The notes: generated by a model from the letters alone, not told the origin. A DNA stretch of 64,000 nt from Halopseudomonas oceani (GCF_002903165.1 NZ_PPSK01000001.1:1-64000), one strand, 5' to 3'; shown: positions 54,221 through 63,045, counted from the first letter of the stretch. Numbers and translations are program-made.

Positions 54221-55308
54221 AACTGGCAAGCAAACTCGGGCTGATTGCCCCGCTGGCCGCGCTGTCATTCAGTGCGCTGGCCGCCGATCAGGTAAAGATC
54301 TACAACTGGTTCGACTACACCCCGCAAGCCACGCTGGACGGCTTCCAGGCAGAAACCGGTATTGTTCCGACCCTGGACACCTTTGACTCCAATGAAGTGC
54401 TGGAAGCCAAGCTGCTGTCCGGTCGGTCGGGCTACGACGTGGTGGTGCCAAGCGACAGCTTTCTCGCCAAGCAGCGCCAGGCTGGCGCCTTTCAACCACT
54501 GGACAAAAGCCTGCTGCCGAACCTAGGCAACCTCAACCCGGACCTGATGAAGGTGCTGGAGGGCAGCGACCCCGGCAATCAGTACGCCGTGCCCTACATG
54601 TGGGGCACCAACGGCATCGGCTACAACCCGGAAAAAGTCCGTGCCGTGTTGGGTGACGATGCCCCGGTCGACTCCTGGGCGCTGGTCTTCGATCCGGAAA
54701 ACATGAAGAAACTGTCCGAGTGCGGCGTTGCATTCCTCGACTCGCCGTCGGAGATTCTGCCCGGTGCCCTGCACTACCTGGGCCTGGACCCGAACAGCAC
54801 CCGCAGTGAAGACTACGACGCTGCCGTCGCGATGATGAGCAAAATCCAGCCCTATGTGCGCTACTTCAACTCCTCGCGCTTTCTCAACGATATCGCCAAT
54901 GGCGAAATCTGCGTTGCGGTCGCCTGGTCCGGCAGCATCCTGCAGGCCAATTCACGCGCACAGGAAGCCGACAATGGCGTCCACCTTGAGTATCGCATTC
55001 CGAAGGAAGGGGCACAGGTCTGGTTTGACCTGATGGCGATTCCGCAGGATGCACCCAATCCCGCTGCAGCCCACGCCTTCATCAACTATCTGCTCAAGCC
55101 CGAGGTAGTAGCCGAGATCAGTAACGTGGTGGGCTACGCCAACCCCAACGCAGCCGCGACCGAGCTGGTCAATGAAAGCCTGCGCAACAACCCCGGTGCC
55201 TATCCGCCGGCCGATGTACAGGCCCGCCTGTTTACCCTCAAGCCGCTGCCCCTGGCCGCTGAGCGTGTGCGTACCCGTGCCTGGAACCGGATCAAGACCG
55301 GACAATAA
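54217..55308 (+). CDS. potF: Polyamine ABC transporter substrate-binding protein (PotF/SpuD-like)
   Basis: The 363-residue periplasmic protein has a signal peptide (LGLIAPLAALSFSALA, cleaved near residue 22) and the family opening QVKIYNWFDYTPQATLDGF. PYMWGTNGIGYNPEKV is the conserved ligand-site strand, and WSGSILQANSRA and WFDLMAIPQDAPN follow. It overlaps aphA by four bases (ATGA). The permease and ATPase genes are not nearby, so it must use a transporter encoded elsewhere. Acetylated polyamines are the likely ligand. Confidence 0.91.
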   Translation: MKLASKLGLIAPLAALSFSALAADQVKIYNWFDYTPQATLDGFQAETGIVPTLDTFDSNEVLEAKLLSGRSGYDVVVPSDSFLAKQRQAGAFQPLDKSLLPNLGNLNPDLMKVLEGSDPGNQYAVPYMWGTNGIGYNPEKVRAVLGDDAPVDSWALVFDPENMKKLSECGVAFLDSPSEILPGALHYLGLDPNSTRSEDYDAAVAMMSKIQPYVRYFNSSRFLNDIANGEICVAVAWSGSILQANSRAQEADNGVHLEYRIPKEGAQVWFDLMAIPQDAPNPAAAHAFINYLLKPEVVAEISNVVGYANPNAAATELVNESLRNNPGAYPPADVQARLFTLKPLPLAAERVRTRAWNRIKTGQ

Positions 55309-55330
55309 TTCCAGTCTGATTTGAGCCAAT

Positions 55331-55359
55331 AAAAAAACCCGCAGCGATGCGGGTTTTTT
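55331..55359 (+). terminator. Terminator of aphA-potF
   Basis: AAACCCGCA-GCGA-TGCGGGTTT with a following T-run and a preceding A-run; a strong, probably bidirectional intrinsic terminator 22 bases after potF. Confidence 0.9.
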
Positions 55360-55484
55360 GTCTTCCGCAAAATGTCAGGGACACACCATCGCAGCCGCTG
55401 CTCGCGACAGCTCAAGGGTGCGACACTAACGTGAGATATAGGGCTAATGGCGACTGGATCAGCGTTGCGCCATCGGCAAGTCTC

Positions 55485-55757
55485 CATTTCGCCTTCACGG
55501 CGAGCCAAGGGGGGGTGCTTGCCCAGCCCCCCTTGGCGATCCCCCCGGGCACCCGGCTACGCGGCCCTGCGGGTTCGCTGCGTTGCTCGGCTTGGCAGGG
55601 GCCGGCAGAACTCGGCTCTGCGAGCCTCAAACAGGCTGCCGTCCTTTTCCCTGCCAATCCTGTGCTACTCGCCCGCGTAAACGGGGAGTGGGTCCGTGCA
55701 GTCTTCACATCCTGCAACACCCTGATCGTTCCGACGCCTGCGTGCGGTGGGTCTGAC
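55485..55757 (+). repeat. Dispersed intergenic repeat, copy C
   Basis: This is the fullest copy and is opposite in orientation to copy A at 15870. Matching blocks cover the whole length with scattered substitutions: GGCGAGCCAAGGGGG at the left, GCTACGCGGCCCTGCGGGTT in the centre, CTACTCGCCCGCGTAAACGG and GTGCAGTCTTCAC at the right. It lies between two terminators, in a 530-base gene-free gap, so it is untranscribed or has its own transcript. Small frames inside it are spurious. Confidence 0.86.
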
Positions 55758-55797
55758 AGGGCCTTATCTTGACGCCAAAGACTCCCGATCAGACAAC

Positions 55798-55825
55798 AAA
55801 AAACCCGCATCACTGCGGGTTTTTC
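55798..55825. terminator. Terminator of the nnrU transcript
   Basis: AACCCGCA-TCAC-TGCGGGTT with A-run on the left and T-run on the right. On the minus strand it lies 14 bases after the NnrU gene stop. Confidence 0.88.
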
Positions 55826-55838
55826 ATGCCTGCCGGGA

Positions 55839-56423
55839 TCACACTCCCATCGGCTTAACCCCAATCCAGGCGCCATGCAGGTAGAAGGCAAAGGCCGCCC
55901 AGGCGACCAGACCGACCACCACAACCACCGCATCCATCACCGGCTTGCCCTTGCCGTAGCCGACACCCGCCGCGCGATCGCGCTTGCGCGAGACCACAAA
56001 CAGCGCGGTGGCCCAGGCCAGGAAGCCGCCGAACAGCAGCAGGTCAGCCAGCGAACCGTTGGCAATCAGGTGGGCCAGCGCCCAGAACTTCACGCCCAGC
56101 AGCATAGGGTGACCAACGCGCGCCTTGATACAGGAGCCGGGAATATAGGTCGCAGCGATGAGAATGAATGCAGGAATAGTCAGCAGCGCAGCCACATGGC
56201 GTGTCCAGACCGGCGATATCCACAGCCAGGTGGGGCTCATGCGGGCCTGGCCGTAGCCGTAGATGATCAATACAAAACCGACAATCGACACCAGCGCGTA
56301 GATACCCTTCCAGGCCAATGGCCCCTTGGCGGCAATGAAGGACGCGCGTTTTTCCGCGGCGAACAGGCGGGCGGAGTGCATGCCCAAAAACAGTATCAGG
56401 CCCAGAATCAGCAGCAGCATCAC
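55839..56423 (-). CDS. NnrU family membrane protein
   Basis: The 194-residue protein has about six hydrophobic segments, with LILGLILFLGMHSARLF at the N terminus and GHPMLLGVKFWALAHLIANG in the middle; this is the NnrU pattern related to methyltransferase-like ICMT folds. NnrU was first noted beside nitric-oxide metabolism genes in alphaproteobacteria. No denitrification gene is near here. In other bacteria relatives act in carotenoid isomerisation (15-cis-zeta-carotene isomerase), so function is open. Confidence 0.85.
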   Translation of the reverse strand: MMLLLILGLILFLGMHSARLFAAEKRASFIAAKGPLAWKGIYALVSIVGFVLIIYGYGQARMSPTWLWISPVWTRHVAALLTIPAFILIAATYIPGSCIKARVGHPMLLGVKFWALAHLIANGSLADLLLFGGFLAWATALFVVSRKRDRAAGVGYGKGKPVMDAVVVVVGLVAWAAFAFYLHGAWIGVKPMGV

Positions 56424-56482
56424 GGTACTCCGTTGTTATGGTTTTGGTTCACCGGCCCGATACCGGGCCGGACGCTGCCATC

Positions 56483-57169
56483 TTACTCCAGCCGAGCCTT
56501 CAGGGAACCGCCCTCATCACCCTCAAGGATCAGGGCACCGGTTTCATCAAGATGGAAACGACTGATCTGCTCCAGCGTCTGCACAAAACGGGTCTCCTGC
56601 TCGTTCAGCGCTGGCGCACAGGCACGCCGGGTGGTCGCCAGTTGCGTCAGCTGCAGGCTGCGGCCATCGACCTGATAGGCGCCGACGTAGTTGTTGCAGC
56701 TGGCGCGGCCGGAGACGCGACCGTCGTTGCCGAAGTTGAGCGTCACCCGTGAGCGATCAATGATGCCGCCACGGTTGATGTCCTCAACCACCCACTCACC
56801 GGCTTGCAGCACCAGCGCCCCGGCCGGCTCACACTCGGGCAGGCTTTCGCCCCGAATGGTCAGCAGGCCCTGATCGCCCTTATTCCAGAAACTGGTCGAG
56901 CTGTCATCAGGCGCCTCGTAGCGGGCACCTGAGGCGGTAACCACTCGCTCCAGCAAAAACCGGCCCTGCATTGCCTCAACCAGCGCCTGATCGCCCGTCA
57001 GAGTAACTCGCACCGGTGTCCGGCCACACTGCAGGATCATCACACCGCGCTGCGGAATCTGCTGCTCAGGGGCAACAACCTCCGCGGGTTGGCTGTCGAG
57101 GCCACTGCACCCCGCCAGCATTGCTGCACTGATCATCCCGGCTGCCAACACTGCCTGCCGTAAATTCAT
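56483..57169 (-). CDS. META-domain lipoprotein
   Basis: This 228-residue protein has a lipoprotein signal (LAAGMISAAMLAGC, Cys20), a central beta domain like the MliC/DUF4377-type small barrels (MILQCGRTPVRVTLTGDQALV, about 43-125), and a C-terminal META/HslJ-like domain (EWVVEDINRGGIIDRSRVTLNFGNDGRVSGRASCNNYVGAYQVDG). The G-R-A-S-C-N-N-Y block is the META hallmark. It is probably an outer-membrane lipoprotein linked to envelope stress; its role is unknown. Confidence 0.85.
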   Translation of the reverse strand: MNLRQAVLAAGMISAAMLAGCSGLDSQPAEVVAPEQQIPQRGVMILQCGRTPVRVTLTGDQALVEAMQGRFLLERVVTASGARYEAPDDSSTSFWNKGDQGLLTIRGESLPECEPAGALVLQAGEWVVEDINRGGIIDRSRVTLNFGNDGRVSGRASCNNYVGAYQVDGRSLQLTQLATTRRACAPALNEQETRFVQTLEQISRFHLDETGALILEGDEGGSLKARLE

Positions 57170-57240
57170 TCTGCCTCTCCCTGTTTAATTCAATGCTGCA
57201 AGCATAGCCGGTTGGCCCTCCCTATCGGGATGCCTGGATC

Positions 57241-58038
57241 TCAATCCGGCAAATGAATGCAGCCTTCAAGATAGAGCACCGCGTAGCCGCTGATGCGAAC
57301 TCGCTCAGCCTCGACCTGACAATACAGACGGCCGCAACGCGCGGATGCCTGTACGGCAACCAACCGGTCACGTCCCAGTCGCTCGGCCCAGTACGGTGCC
57401 AGCCCGGCATGAATCGAGCCGGTCACCATATCTTCCAGCCCGCCATTGGCCGGCCAAAAATAACGCGACACAAAGTCCACGTCGTGTCCGGGTGCAGTAA
57501 CCACTACATCGCGCGGTGCCAGCTGGCGGATCAGCTCCGGATCCTGCTCGACCGCGCGCACCTGCCCCTCATCAGCATAAACAGCAAACCACGCCTGACG
57601 GCTGACCAACACCGAATCCGGCCTGATCGACAGACCGTCGAGCAACAATGCAGGAGCCTCCTCTACCGGTACCGGTGCCAGCCGCGGCGCATCCATGTGG
57701 ATCAGCCCATCGGTTTCACGGCTGAGGCTCAGCTCCCCCACCGCTGCCGCCCGAAAACGCAACACTTGGGTATCCGGGTTCAGCCGGAACAGGACAAACG
57801 CGGCAGCCAGCGTGGCATGGCCGCAGAAGTCGATCTCGGCCAGCGGCGAAAACCAGCGAATGGCGTAGCCACCGTCAGCCTGTTTAACCACAAAGGCGGT
57901 TTCAGACACATTGTTCTCAGCCGCAATCGCCTGCATCAGCTCTGCCGACAGCCAGTCGGCCAGCGGCACAACGGCGGCGTAATTGCCACCAAACAGGGTG
58001 TCGGTGAAAGCATCAACCTGAAAGATCGACAATTGCAT
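57241..58038 (-). CDS. PhzF family isomerase
   Basis: The 265-residue protein belongs to the PhzF/diaminopimelate-epimerase-like fold. The likely catalytic Glu46 lies in AAENNVSETAFV, and WFSPLAEIDFCGHATLAAAFVL is the conserved PhzF block. The C-terminal half contains EDMVTGSIHAGLAPYWAERLG. No phenazine genes lie nearby, so this is one of the many PhzF paralogues of unknown substrate. Confidence 0.9.
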   Translation of the reverse strand: MQLSIFQVDAFTDTLFGGNYAAVVPLADWLSAELMQAIAAENNVSETAFVVKQADGGYAIRWFSPLAEIDFCGHATLAAAFVLFRLNPDTQVLRFRAAAVGELSLSRETDGLIHMDAPRLAPVPVEEAPALLLDGLSIRPDSVLVSRQAWFAVYADEGQVRAVEQDPELIRQLAPRDVVVTAPGHDVDFVSRYFWPANGGLEDMVTGSIHAGLAPYWAERLGRDRLVAVQASARCGRLYCQVEAERVRISGYAVLYLEGCIHLPD

Positions 58039-58127
58039 GAAACATCTCCGGCAAAAGACTCAAGCCTACGCCATCACATACGGGGCGTCGCAACACAGTT
58101 TGCTCAGCGTTCCGGGGTACAGTTTTG

Positions 58128-59198
58128 CTAGAAAGCGCTGCCCTTGGTACGCAGAAACGCCACCTCCTCCGCTGTGCTTGGCCGGCCAAGAATCGCGTTG
58201 CGATGCGGGTAGCGGCCAAAACGCTCGATAATCTCCCGGTGCCGCTGCTCAAAACGCAAGTTGTCTTCCAACCCTGGCGTGCTGAACAGCTTCGTTGCCT
58301 GTTCATGCATACGCAACGACTCGCTATGCATGAACGGCATGTACAGGAAAGCGCGCCATTTTACCGGCAACGGCTGGTCCGCGCCTTCAGCCACAGCCTC
58401 CTGCGCCAGGACCAGCGCCATCCCATCGGCGGCAAAGGCACGTGGCGTATCGCGCCAGATGTTGCGTGAAAATTGGTCCAGCACAATGATCTCGGCCAGC
58501 CGCCCCAGTGCAGTACCACGCCAGTTCATCAATTCACCGCGCACCGCACGTTCGTGCAGATCGCCAAAACGGCTACGGATCAATTCATCCAGCGCCGGAT
58601 CCTTTTGCCACCACTGAGCCGGGCGCAGCTCAGCAAACCAGAACGCCAGTACTTCATCCGCCGCCGACATCACCGTCTCCTGGTCAATCACTTCAGAGGC
58701 CGAGGCAATTCCCGGCATCTGGATCAGATCAGTCACACCCGGATCGGTTCCCAATTGGGACAACAGTGTAGTGAGTTGCCCACGGTGATGGGTCTGATGA
58801 TTGAAGAAGTGAGTCAGCGCCAGCCACAGCGGATAGCAACGCGGCTCCGGGTTGACCAGGCTCGTGTACCGCAGCTCACCCGCCAGCCGCGCCGGCGACA
58901 GGGTGCCGACCCATTCAATGATCCGCTCATCCATCATCTCGCGCGCACGACGCAGCTCGGCAAACCCGGCATACAGTTCGGTATCGAGCGCCGGAGCAGA
59001 GAAAGGCTGACCGGTAAAGCGTCCCATCCACAGGTTGTCGGCTAGCAGGATGTGGTTCAGCGTGCCATGAATGGAGCCGAAAAATGCCCCCCGGGGAGCC
59101 CGCCGGTCAGCCTCCTCAAGCGTCTCACACAACGCATAAAGCCGCTGATTCATCCACTGGTTATAGCGCGCGAGGGCTATTAGCTGGGCGTAATGCAT
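58128..59198 (-). CDS. DinB-DUF924 fusion protein
   Basis: This 356-residue protein joins two families normally separate. Residues 1-165 are a DinB four-helix metal-binding domain with His49 (LNHILLAD), His134 and His138 (FFNHQTHHRGQL). Residues 178-356 are DUF924 (ADEVLAFWFAELRPAQWW, then VLDQFSRNIWRDTPRAFAADG). Met177 at the junction has AGGAG seven bases upstream (58677-58681) and is the natural DUF924 start, so the second domain may also be made alone. DinB domains often act as thiol-dependent transferases; DUF924 has no known activity. Confidence 0.88.
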   Translation of the reverse strand: MHYAQLIALARYNQWMNQRLYALCETLEEADRRAPRGAFFGSIHGTLNHILLADNLWMGRFTGQPFSAPALDTELYAGFAELRRAREMMDERIIEWVGTLSPARLAGELRYTSLVNPEPRCYPLWLALTHFFNHQTHHRGQLTTLLSQLGTDPGVTDLIQMPGIASASEVIDQETVMSAADEVLAFWFAELRPAQWWQKDPALDELIRSRFGDLHERAVRGELMNWRGTALGRLAEIIVLDQFSRNIWRDTPRAFAADGMALVLAQEAVAEGADQPLPVKWRAFLYMPFMHSESLRMHEQATKLFSTPGLEDNLRFEQRHREIIERFGRYPHRNAILGRPSTAEEVAFLRTKGSAF

Positions 59199-59273
59199 GG
59201 GCTCTCCTTGATCACGATGCTCCCTGCAGTCGACACGGCTAAGAGCCGTCTGTCCAGACCCTTTTGCCTGTCG

Positions 59274-59696
59274 TCAGTCAGGGTCATGCAGGAAGCCTCG
59301 ACACACCACCGCCAGCTTGTTGCCATCCGGGTCGCGTACATAGGTACTGTAAAAGTCCGGATTATAGTGCTCGCGCAGCGCAGGCTCGCCTTCGCTGCGT
59401 CCGCCGTTAGCCAGTGCCGCAGCATGAAAGGCTCGTACTGATTTCCAGTCGGGCGCCGTAAAGGCGACCATCACCCCATTACCGACCGATGCGGGCTGGC
59501 CATCAAAGGGCTTGCACAGCCAGAGCGCCAGCTCCCGGGCTCCGCAATTCTCGTAACGCCCCCAGCCGACCCAACCGTCCCAGTTTTCCTCATCCGGCGT
59601 AGACACCCGGGCAATACCGAGCGTCGCCATCACCGCGTCATAAAAGCGCACCGCTCGCGGCAGGTTGTTGGTGCCCAGGGTGATATAGGTAAACAT
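59274..59696 (-). CDS. VOC (glyoxalase-fold) protein
   Basis: The 140-residue protein starts MFTYITLGTNNLPRAVRFYDAVMATLG, has GVMVAFTAPDWKSVRAFHAAALANGG in the middle and ends STYVRDPDGNKLAVVCRGF, a complete VOC module. It is a paralogue of the protein at 42706. It lies downstream of and 75 bases from the DinB-DUF924 gene on the opposite reading direction's end, and is divergent from the KamA gene. Substrate unknown. Confidence 0.86.
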   Translation of the reverse strand: MFTYITLGTNNLPRAVRFYDAVMATLGIARVSTPDEENWDGWVGWGRYENCGARELALWLCKPFDGQPASVGNGVMVAFTAPDWKSVRAFHAAALANGGRSEGEPALREHYNPDFYSTYVRDPDGNKLAVVCRGFLHDPD

Positions 59697-59968
59697 GGCG
59701 AACTCTCCAAGCAAAAACCGGGGCTTCAGCATAACCAATTGCGGGGTACCAGGTCGTTTTTTAGACATCAATGGATCATTTCGCTATCATGCTCGACTGC
59801 TGAACATTCAGCCCATCACTATGATCATTGCAAATTAGCCAATGATCGACGCTTTTTTTCGCCGTTCACTCCAGTTTGTCGGCTTACTTTCATGCACGCG
59901 CACTGCTTCTCAGCAGCCTGCCCGATGCGACCTATTGTTTTTTACAAGAAAGATACAGACGATCCTCT

Positions 59969-61321
59969 ATGCCAAAATCCAATCTTTTAGCCGTTACCTC
60001 CATCACACCTGATCAGTTCAACGTCAACCAGCTGCGCCACCAGCGCTTCAAGGTTTACACCGCCAAGCAGCTCGACCAGATTCCGCAGCTGCAGCAATTG
60101 AGTGCAGAGCAGCGCTTTGAAATGCAGGTTGTCGCCAGCGTCCTGCCGTTCCGGGTCAATCAGTACGTCATTGACGAGCTGATCGACTGGCAGCAGGTGC
60201 CGGCCGACCCGATTTTTCAGCTAACCTTCCCGCAACGCGGCATGCTCAAGCCAGAACACTACGACCGGGTTGCCAATGCCATGCGTGATGAGGTCGGGGC
60301 CGCCGAGTTGAAGGCGCTGATCAGCGAAGTCCGCGCTGAGCTGAACCCCCACCCGGCTGGCCAGCTGGAACACAACATCCCCAAACTGGATGGCGAGGTG
60401 GTAGAAGGTTTGCAGCACAAGTATCGCGAGACCGTGCTGTTCTTCCCCAGCTCCGGCCAGGTCTGCCACAGCTACTGCACCTTCTGCTTCCGTTGGGCCC
60501 AGTTTGTCGGTGACAAGGACCTGAAGATTGCTGCCCGTGAATCCAACCAGCTGCAGGACTACCTGCGCGCTCATCCCGAAGTGACCGACGTACTGGTCAC
60601 CGGCGGCGACCCGATGGTGATGAAAACCCGCAACCTGCGCGCCTACCTCGAACCACTGCTCAGCGATGAATTTGCCCACGTCCGTACCATCCGCATCGGC
60701 ACCAAGGCACTGACCTTCTGGCCCCAGCGTTTTGTCAGCGATGACGATGCAGAGGACCTGCTGGCCCTGTTTGCTGAAATCCAGGCCGCCGGTAAACACC
60801 TGGCGCTGATGGCGCACTACAACCACTGGAAGGAGCTGGAACCGGAGGTGGCCCGCGAAGCAATCCGTCGTGTCCGCGAAACCGGCGCGCAGATTCGCGC
60901 CCAGGGCCCGCTGCTGGCACATATCAATGACGACGCCAGCGTCTGGGCAAGGCTCTGGCAGACCCAGATCGAGCTCGGCATCATCCCCTACTATATGTTC
61001 GTTGAACGCGATACCGGGGCACGCCACTACTTTGAGGTGCCGCTGGTCAAAGCCTGGCAGATCTACCGCGACGCCATGCAGCAGGTCTCGGGTATCGCCC
61101 GCACCGCCCGCGGCCCCTCCATGAGCTCGCACCCGGGCAAGGTGGAAATCCAGGGCGTCACCGAGATCAATGGAGAGAAAGTCATCGCCTTGCGTATGAT
61201 TCAGGGCCGCAACCCCGACTGGGTACAGCGCCCGTTCTTTGCCAAATATGATGAGCAGGCCACCTGGCTCAACCACTTGAAGCCAGCATTCGGCGAAGAA
61301 CGCTTCTTTTTCGACGAGTAA
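59969..61321 (+). CDS. KamA-family radical SAM protein (lysine 2,3-aminomutase-like)
   Basis: The 450-residue enzyme has the radical SAM cluster motif CHSYCTFC (Cys166, Cys170, Cys173), VTGGDPMVMKTRNL for SAM binding and a family-specific N-terminal helical region. Lys391 in SSHPGKVEIQG is the likely pyridoxal-phosphate lysine, although the usual glycine-rich GGGK context is altered. It is longer than EpmB, which modifies EF-P. Its substrate may be lysine, glutamate or another amino acid. The start is the ATG giving MPKSNLLAV. Confidence 0.87.
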   Translation: MPKSNLLAVTSITPDQFNVNQLRHQRFKVYTAKQLDQIPQLQQLSAEQRFEMQVVASVLPFRVNQYVIDELIDWQQVPADPIFQLTFPQRGMLKPEHYDRVANAMRDEVGAAELKALISEVRAELNPHPAGQLEHNIPKLDGEVVEGLQHKYRETVLFFPSSGQVCHSYCTFCFRWAQFVGDKDLKIAARESNQLQDYLRAHPEVTDVLVTGGDPMVMKTRNLRAYLEPLLSDEFAHVRTIRIGTKALTFWPQRFVSDDDAEDLLALFAEIQAAGKHLALMAHYNHWKELEPEVAREAIRRVRETGAQIRAQGPLLAHINDDASVWARLWQTQIELGIIPYYMFVERDTGARHYFEVPLVKAWQIYRDAMQQVSGIARTARGPSMSSHPGKVEIQGVTEINGEKVIALRMIQGRNPDWVQRPFFAKYDEQATWLNHLKPAFGEERFFFDE

Positions 61322-61394
61322 CCCGACGACGCCCGGTGGTTTAGCACGCCGCCCGGCTCTTTTATAATGCGCGCCTCATCCCTTGGGGCGCTGC

Positions 61395-61790
61395 ATGAAA
61401 CCGCAACTGATTCCCGCCGCCGACATCGACCGGCTAGACACCTGGCAGAAGTACCGCAAGGGCCTGTGCGATAGCTGCAACGCCAGTTGCTGCACGCTGC
61501 CGGTAGAGGTTCGGCTGGACGACCTGATTCGCTTGGAACGGGTAGATGAATTCGAACGTGGCGAGCCACTAAAGCAGATCGCCAAACGCCTGCAGAGAGA
61601 AGGTGTCGTCGAGCGTTTTCACCAGAAGAGCGGCGTTTTCACCCTTAGCCGCATGAGCAACGATGACTGCCTGTTTCTCGATGCCCGCAGCCGGCGCTGC
61701 ACTGTCTACGACAAGCGCCCTGCGACCTGCCGCAACCACCCGCAAGTCGGGCCGCGCCCCGGTTTCTGCGCCTACCGACCAAAACCCTGA
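61395..61790 (+). CDS. YkgJ-family cysteine-cluster protein
   Basis: The 131-residue protein has the zinc/iron-chelating cysteine cluster of the YkgJ family: CDSCNASCCTLPVEV near residue 28, DDCLFLDARSRRCTVYDKRPATCRNHP near 92-118 and a last Cys in GFCAYRP. The start follows the family N terminus. It lies 73 bases after the KamA gene in the same direction and may be co-transcribed. YkgJ proteins are of unknown role; a link to Fe-S enzymes is possible. Confidence 0.88.
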   Translation: MKPQLIPAADIDRLDTWQKYRKGLCDSCNASCCTLPVEVRLDDLIRLERVDEFERGEPLKQIAKRLQREGVVERFHQKSGVFTLSRMSNDDCLFLDARSRRCTVYDKRPATCRNHPQVGPRPGFCAYRPKP

Positions 61791-61801
61791 CCATCAGCCA
61801 C

Positions 61802-61836
61802 AAAAAAGGCGCCGACCCGACGAGGGGCCGACGCCT
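61802..61836 (-). terminator. Terminator of the PET-hydrolase-like gene
   Basis: On the minus strand AGGCGTCGGCCC pairs with GGGTCGGCGCCT (12 pairs, two of them G-T) and is followed by TTTTTTG, 18 bases after the stop codon. The left arm also works for the converging YkgJ transcript. Confidence 0.9.
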
Positions 61837-61854
61837 GCTCCTTGAACCCGGAAC

Positions 61855-62766
61855 TTAGTACGGGCAGTTGCCGCGATAACCGGAGATCTGGAAATCCGAA
61901 GTATGGTTCGGACCACAGAGGAACTGCTTGTAGCGGTTGTCTTCATCCAGATGCAGTTTCATCCAAGACACGCCCAAGCGGCCCAATACATCGTTGTAAA
62001 TGCTGCCACCATTGGCACAGAAGTGGCTGCCACCGTTAATTTCCACAAAGGCCTTGTCGATGTTCGACGGCAGCGAATTGTAGAACGGCGATGCGTGCTG
62101 GAAGACCGGCGCGATCACATCCGCCTGACAGGCAAAGATCAAGGTCGGCGCCTGAGCGCGGCTGGCGTAGTAGCTGGAAGTATCCCAGGGTGCCAGCGGA
62201 ATGGCAGCCTTGATACGACCTTCGCTGGCCACCCGCAGGGTACCGCCACCGCCCATCGACCAGCCGACTACACCGAGGCGATTGGTATCAATCATTCCGC
62301 GCACGGGGCTTGTGCTCCGGCTGTTCTGGCTGATCAGGTAATCCAGTGCGTTATTGATCTGACGTGCACGGCTCGGCGGCTGATCAAAGCCGGTGTTGGT
62401 GTCAATGGTCATGACCACAAAGCCGTAGGACGCCAGTTTCGGCCCCCACCAGTCAATCGACGACTCGGCAGAAACAAACCCGGGAATCACCACCACCGCT
62501 GCCATGGTGCCGGTAGTACCGGTGGGGTAGTAAATGGTGCCGCCGCCAAAGCCGCTGACCAGGCCGGATACGCGGCTGGAGCGCACGCTGTACTGGCCGC
62601 GATCGGCTTCGAGGAAGCTGACGGATGGATCCGGGCCGCGCTGGTAGCTGGAACCACCGCCGTCACCAGGATCGGTCGGCGGTGGATTGTTGGCCAGGGC
62701 AGACATCGAAAACAGCAGCGCGCCAGCGCCACAAATGGCAAGGATGCCTTTTTTGCTGAATGGCAT
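61855..62766 (-). CDS. Type IIa PET-hydrolase-like polyester esterase (cutinase family)
   Basis: This 303-residue secreted alpha/beta hydrolase has a signal peptide ending SMSALA near residue 25. The triad is Ser170 (GWSMGG), Asp216 and His248. Substrate-cleft positions match known PET hydrolases: Phe97, Trp169, Met171, Trp194. Two cysteine pairs, Cys213/Cys250 and Cys284/Cys301, and the C-terminal loop around QFLCGPN mark type II enzymes; Phe249 after the catalytic histidine, instead of Ser, marks type IIa. It resembles PE-H of P. aestusnigri, which hydrolyses PET films. Activity of this protein is inferred, not shown; natural substrates are probably cutin-like or microbial polyesters. Confidence 0.93.
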   Translation of the reverse strand: MPFSKKGILAICGAGALLFSMSALANNPPPTDPGDGGGSSYQRGPDPSVSFLEADRGQYSVRSSRVSGLVSGFGGGTIYYPTGTTGTMAAVVVIPGFVSAESSIDWWGPKLASYGFVVMTIDTNTGFDQPPSRARQINNALDYLISQNSRSTSPVRGMIDTNRLGVVGWSMGGGGTLRVASEGRIKAAIPLAPWDTSSYYASRAQAPTLIFACQADVIAPVFQHASPFYNSLPSNIDKAFVEINGGSHFCANGGSIYNDVLGRLGVSWMKLHLDEDNRYKQFLCGPNHTSDFQISGYRGNCPY

Positions 62767-62836
62767 GAGGTGTAGCCTCCATGAATCGTGCGTGGTTTTT
62801 GTTGTTGGGTACATCACGATCCGGCCTGCGCCGTTT

Positions 62837-63014
62837 CGGACCTCGGGTTGCCTGAGCGCTACTCTAGCGCCGCTCCCGACCAACACCAGCACCCATTCAG
62901 GTGACTTACCGGCAAATCCACCCTTTCGGGCGATGGCCGCTCCGGCAGCGGCCAACTAGTATCCTGTCTGCAATAAGCGAATCCCGTTGCCCGCCGCTCG
63001 GACCTCAGGTTGCC
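62837..63014. repeat. Two direct copies of a 16-base word upstream of the esterase gene
   Basis: CGGACCTCGGGTTGCC at 62837-62852 recurs as CGGACCTCAGGTTGCC at 62999-63014, with one mismatch, in the 279-base gap between the esterase and the response-regulator genes. They may be regulator sites or a short repeat. The rest of the gap holds no gene. Confidence 0.5.
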
Positions 63015-63045
63015 GCCTACAGTCCCAGCACCGAGCCAACGCCGA

